NCBI GenBank assembly: GCA_947428535.1
Contig: CANEMG010000059.1
Coordinates: 1-6,256 of the forward strand
DNA length: 6,256 nt
Origin: an uncultured Clostridium sp.
Lineage (GTDB): Bacteria; Bacillota; Clostridia; TANB77; CAG-508
Reading direction: 5' to 3'
Shown piece after piece: positions 4,337 to 6,256 of this stretch. The notes under the pieces were generated by a model, which saw only the letters and a program-made list of their open reading frames with translations, was not told where the DNA came from and did not search any database. Numbering within the stretch: the first letter of the stretch is position 1; each line of letters begins with the position of its first letter. Position numbers and translations under genes: made by a program.

Positions 4337-6097
4337 TTATAAACTAATATTTGCAACTCCTTTAATGTAATTTAATATTAATACCGCATCTGTAACTGTA
4401 AAGTTTTTACCATCCTTTACAGAAGCTGCTTCCTTGTATGCATTCACTAAAGTTTTTTCTCCTTTTACAGCATTTAATATAGTTACTGCATCTACTACTG
4501 TTATGATTCCATCTCCATTAGTATCACCTTTTTTTACTATTATATATTTTTTTCCTCCTGTTGTAACTGTAAATCCTGTTCCTAAATTACCAGAATTTAC
4601 TACTGCTCCTGAAGAATTTTTTATTACTGCATCTTTATATATTTGTTTAATATTTTCACAATTTATATTTGGCAATACTGTTATACACAATCCAGCTACT
4701 TTTATACCATTAGCAACTTGTCCTGTTTGATTATTATTTCCTGTATTATTGTTTCCTGTATTATTATTGTTGCTTGGATCAGAGGTTCCTGCTGTACCTG
4801 ATGATGTTCCGGTATTTCCTTTTGAAACTAAGTGTTCTTTGCCATCTGTTGCTCTAGCTGAATATCCATATGTCCCATCTTTACTTGAAACAATTAAATC
4901 CCAATAATATCCACCTACTTGACTATTTGCTCTTCTTATTATTTTTATTGGTTCATTATTGTTTAATGCTCCTATTGCTATTCCATTTGCACTGGCTCTA
5001 ACTTTTAAAGATGATGATATGTTTTGCACCACACCTTCTTCGTATGTAATTTTATTTTGAGTAGTTACACTTGGTCTTCCTGAAACTGCTTTTGGCATAT
5101 TTTTATATAATGGTATTATAAACACATGATTAACATTTGAAACATAATATGATTTTAAACTACTTCCTTGACTTTGTGCTGCCATTATATTTTGTTGATA
5201 TTGATGTGATGCCATTGTTGATCTACCTGATACATTAAATTTTTGATAATAAAATGTATTTTGACTATACTTATTCATGTAGCTATCTCTTACTTCTGCG
5301 GTTCCTCCTAAAATAGAAGCTCTTCTTGATGTCCATCCATGACTTTGTGCATATGCTAGTCCATTTTTTATTACTGCATCTTTTCCACTACCATATGAAC
5401 CTATATTAAAATAATTATAGCATCCTCCATACTGTCCATTATATCCATTTCCATTACTCAATGTAGATCCATTTGTTCCATGTTCATTTATTATTTTGGC
5501 TACTAAGAAATAACCATTTATATTGTATTGTCTACTAGCATCTACTATTGCTTGTATAACTTCTTGGTTATTTATAAATGAACCATATTTTGAAACAACT
5601 CTTGCTATATCATTATATGATACATCTGAACCTTCTAGGTCTTTAAATTGAAATACATCACTTTCATTTATTGAGCATCTTGGATCCATCATATATGCAA
5701 GTGATTCTAAAGATGCACAACACCAAGACCCATTATCATATTTTTTTGTTCCGCATAGTGGACAAAGCCACATTCCATTATAATTATTTCCCATTTGAAA
5801 TAAATTTTTAGGACTGTATCCATGTCCTTGATATTCTGCAACTAACGCTTCATTCCAATCTATCCCTGTATAATATAATAAAAATGTATAATTAGAATGT
5901 TTTGATTGCAAATTTTGTATTAATTTTTTATAACCTGGATACAAGTTATCATCTAATCCGTTTATATCACGTGATAAAGTTCCTTTTGCTTGATCGCCTG
6001 CAAAAGATTTATTAGTAGTTATTGGGCAAAACACAACAAGTAAATATTGAAGTATTGCCAATATTAAGACAAAAACTACTATTTTTTTACTTTTCAC
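4337..6097 (-). CDS. Secreted GH73-type N-acetylglucosaminidase with SH3b and dockerin-like modules
   Basis: A cell-wall hydrolase, predicted to cleave peptidoglycan glycan strands outside the cell. Taking the GTG at 6095-6097 as start gives 586 residues. Domains in order: signal peptide with KSKK and a hydrophobic core, likely cut after KSFA (about 33); a glucosaminidase domain (about 45-335) with the AYMMDPR block, predicted catalytic E205 in IINEHG, YNYFNIGSYG and FYYQKFNV; a bacterial SH3 domain (about 354-415, SLKVRASANG ... WDLIV ... GYSAR); a low-complexity linker with NTGNN repeats (about 427-460); an X-like module; and a dockerin-like end. Its first calcium loop is intact (D525, N527, D529, T533, D536) and the second is degenerate. 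Unusual cysteines C112, C115, C126, C127 and C141 lie in the catalytic region. GH73 and domain order are well supported; the substrate is inferred. Confidence 0.93.
   Translation of the reverse strand: MKSKKIVVFVLILAILQYLLVVFCPITTNKSFAGDQAKGTLSRDINGLDDNLYPGYKKLIQNLQSKHSNYTFLLYYTGIDWNEALVAEYQGHGYSPKNLFQMGNNYNGMWLCPLCGTKKYDNGSWCCASLESLAYMMDPRCSINESDVFQFKDLEGSDVSYNDIARVVSKYGSFINNQEVIQAIVDASRQYNINGYFLVAKIINEHGTNGSTLSNGNGYNGQYGGCYNYFNIGSYGSGKDAVIKNGLAYAQSHGWTSRRASILGGTAEVRDSYMNKYSQNTFYYQKFNVSGRSTMASHQYQQNIMAAQSQGSSLKSYYVSNVNHVFIIPLYKNMPKAVSGRPSVTTQNKITYEEGVVQNISSSLKVRASANGIAIGALNNNEPIKIIRRANSQVGGYYWDLIVSSKDGTYGYSARATDGKEHLVSKGNTGTSSGTAGTSDPSNNNNTGNNNTGNNNQTGQVANGIKVAGLCITVLPNINCENIKQIYKDAVIKNSSGAVVNSGNLGTGFTVTTGGKKYIIVKKGDTNGDGIITVVDAVTILNAVKGEKTLVNAYKEAASVKDGKNFTVTDAVLILNYIKGVANISL
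4731..4775. repeat. 15-bp tandem repeat encoding the NTGNN linker
   Basis: Two near-identical 15-base units (4731-4745 and 4746-4760, one difference) and a third diverged unit (4761-4775) lie in the hydrolase gene. The unit is a multiple of three, so copy changes lengthen or shorten the linker between the SH3 and dockerin-like modules without breaking the frame. Confidence 0.8.
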
Positions 6098-6102
6098 TAA
6101 TA

Positions 6103-6108
6103 TCACCT
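6103..6108 (-). promoter_or_regulatory. Ribosome binding site that sets the hydrolase start
   Basis: AGGTGA (part of AGAGGTGA) complements the 16S rRNA tail and lies 5 bases before the GTG at 6095-6097. An in-frame GTG at 6104-6106 overlaps this site and has no good site of its own, so the start three codons later is preferred. Confidence 0.75.
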
Positions 6109-6143
6109 CTCTTCATCTGTATAATTTTACATTATTCGATTAA

Positions 6144-6172
6144 ATTATATAAATAAAGAGCCTAAAAGTCAA
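6144..6172 (-). promoter_or_regulatory. SigA-type promoter of the cell-wall hydrolase
   Basis: TTGACT (6167-6172) and a perfect TATAAT (6144-6149) with a 17-base spacer on the minus strand. The predicted start is near 6137, giving a leader of about 40 bases. Bases 6173-6256 hold another TTGACT (on the minus strand within 6207-6215) without a convincing -10, and no gene. Confidence 0.88.
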
Positions 6173-6256
6173 CCTTTTCAATATTACAATTATGTTAAAA
6201 CTGAAGGTTAGTCAAACATATGTCACACTCTTTTGAAATTAATATACTTTGAGTAC

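Noticed and set aside
4434..4730. Plus-strand open frame of 98 codons opposite the dockerin-like module
   Set aside because: It lies fully antisense to a well-supported exported protein, with no start signals of its own.
4731..4775. CRISPR-like or mobile-element repeat
   Set aside because: The units are contiguous, 15 bases long and in frame, encoding a low-complexity Asn/Thr/Gly linker; there are no spacers, terminal repeats or transposase.
6040..6048. Lipoprotein signal (Cys near the end of the hydrophobic core of the hydrolase)
   Set aside because: The residue before the Cys is Phe (VVFC), which does not fit a lipobox; an ordinary signal peptidase site after KSFA fits better.
6104..6106. 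GTG as start of the cell-wall hydrolase
   Set aside because: This codon overlaps the best Shine-Dalgarno match (AGGTGA); the in-frame GTG at 6095-6097 has correct spacing, so it is preferred. The difference is only three residues.

Overview
The window looks like chromosomal DNA from a low-GC, Gram-positive, probably anaerobic bacterium of the Clostridia or a close relative. This rests on the very AT-rich composition, strong purine-rich ribosome binding sites, a T-box riboswitch ahead of a tRNA synthetase, consensus SigA-type promoters with 17-bp spacers, and a dockerin-tailed cell-wall hydrolase. No species can be named. All protein genes read on the minus strand; the only plus-strand gene is a tRNA.

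Reading the minus strand from the right edge: a SigA-like promoter (6144-6172) drives a secreted cell-wall hydrolase (4337-6097) with a signal peptide, a GH73-type glucosaminidase domain, a bacterial SH3 domain, an Asn/Thr/Gly-repeat linker and a C-terminal dockerin-like module. A 14-bp hairpin follows its stop codon. Next is a membrane-anchored protein (2902-4257) with a cytoplasmic zinc ribbon, one membrane helix and about seven propeller-like repeats outside the cell. A 13-bp bidirectional terminator (2825-2859) closes this pair.

In the middle, a tRNA-Thr(CGU) gene on the plus strand (2688-2763) has its own promoter and terminator. A divergent promoter drives a CYTH-domain protein (2015-2563). 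A five-helix membrane protein follows after a 26-bp gap, and its reading frame is broken by an apparent single-base shift near 1913.

On the left, a consensus promoter whose -35 box overlaps the stop codon of the membrane protein starts a leader of about 400 nt containing a complete threonine T-box riboswitch. Stem I, an ACU specifier, the UGGAACC antiterminator bulge and the competing terminator can all be traced. It controls thrS (1-935), which runs off the left edge at motif 2 and lacks the N-terminal TGS domain. The threonine theme repeats: the T-box bulge base expects a U discriminator, and the tRNA-Thr in this window has one.

I do not see a clearly new multi-gene system. The points most worth following up are the frame break, the cysteine cluster and half-degenerate dockerin of the exported hydrolase, the zinc-ribbon/propeller protein beside it, and the unexplained repeat-bearing stretch between the T-box terminator and thrS.
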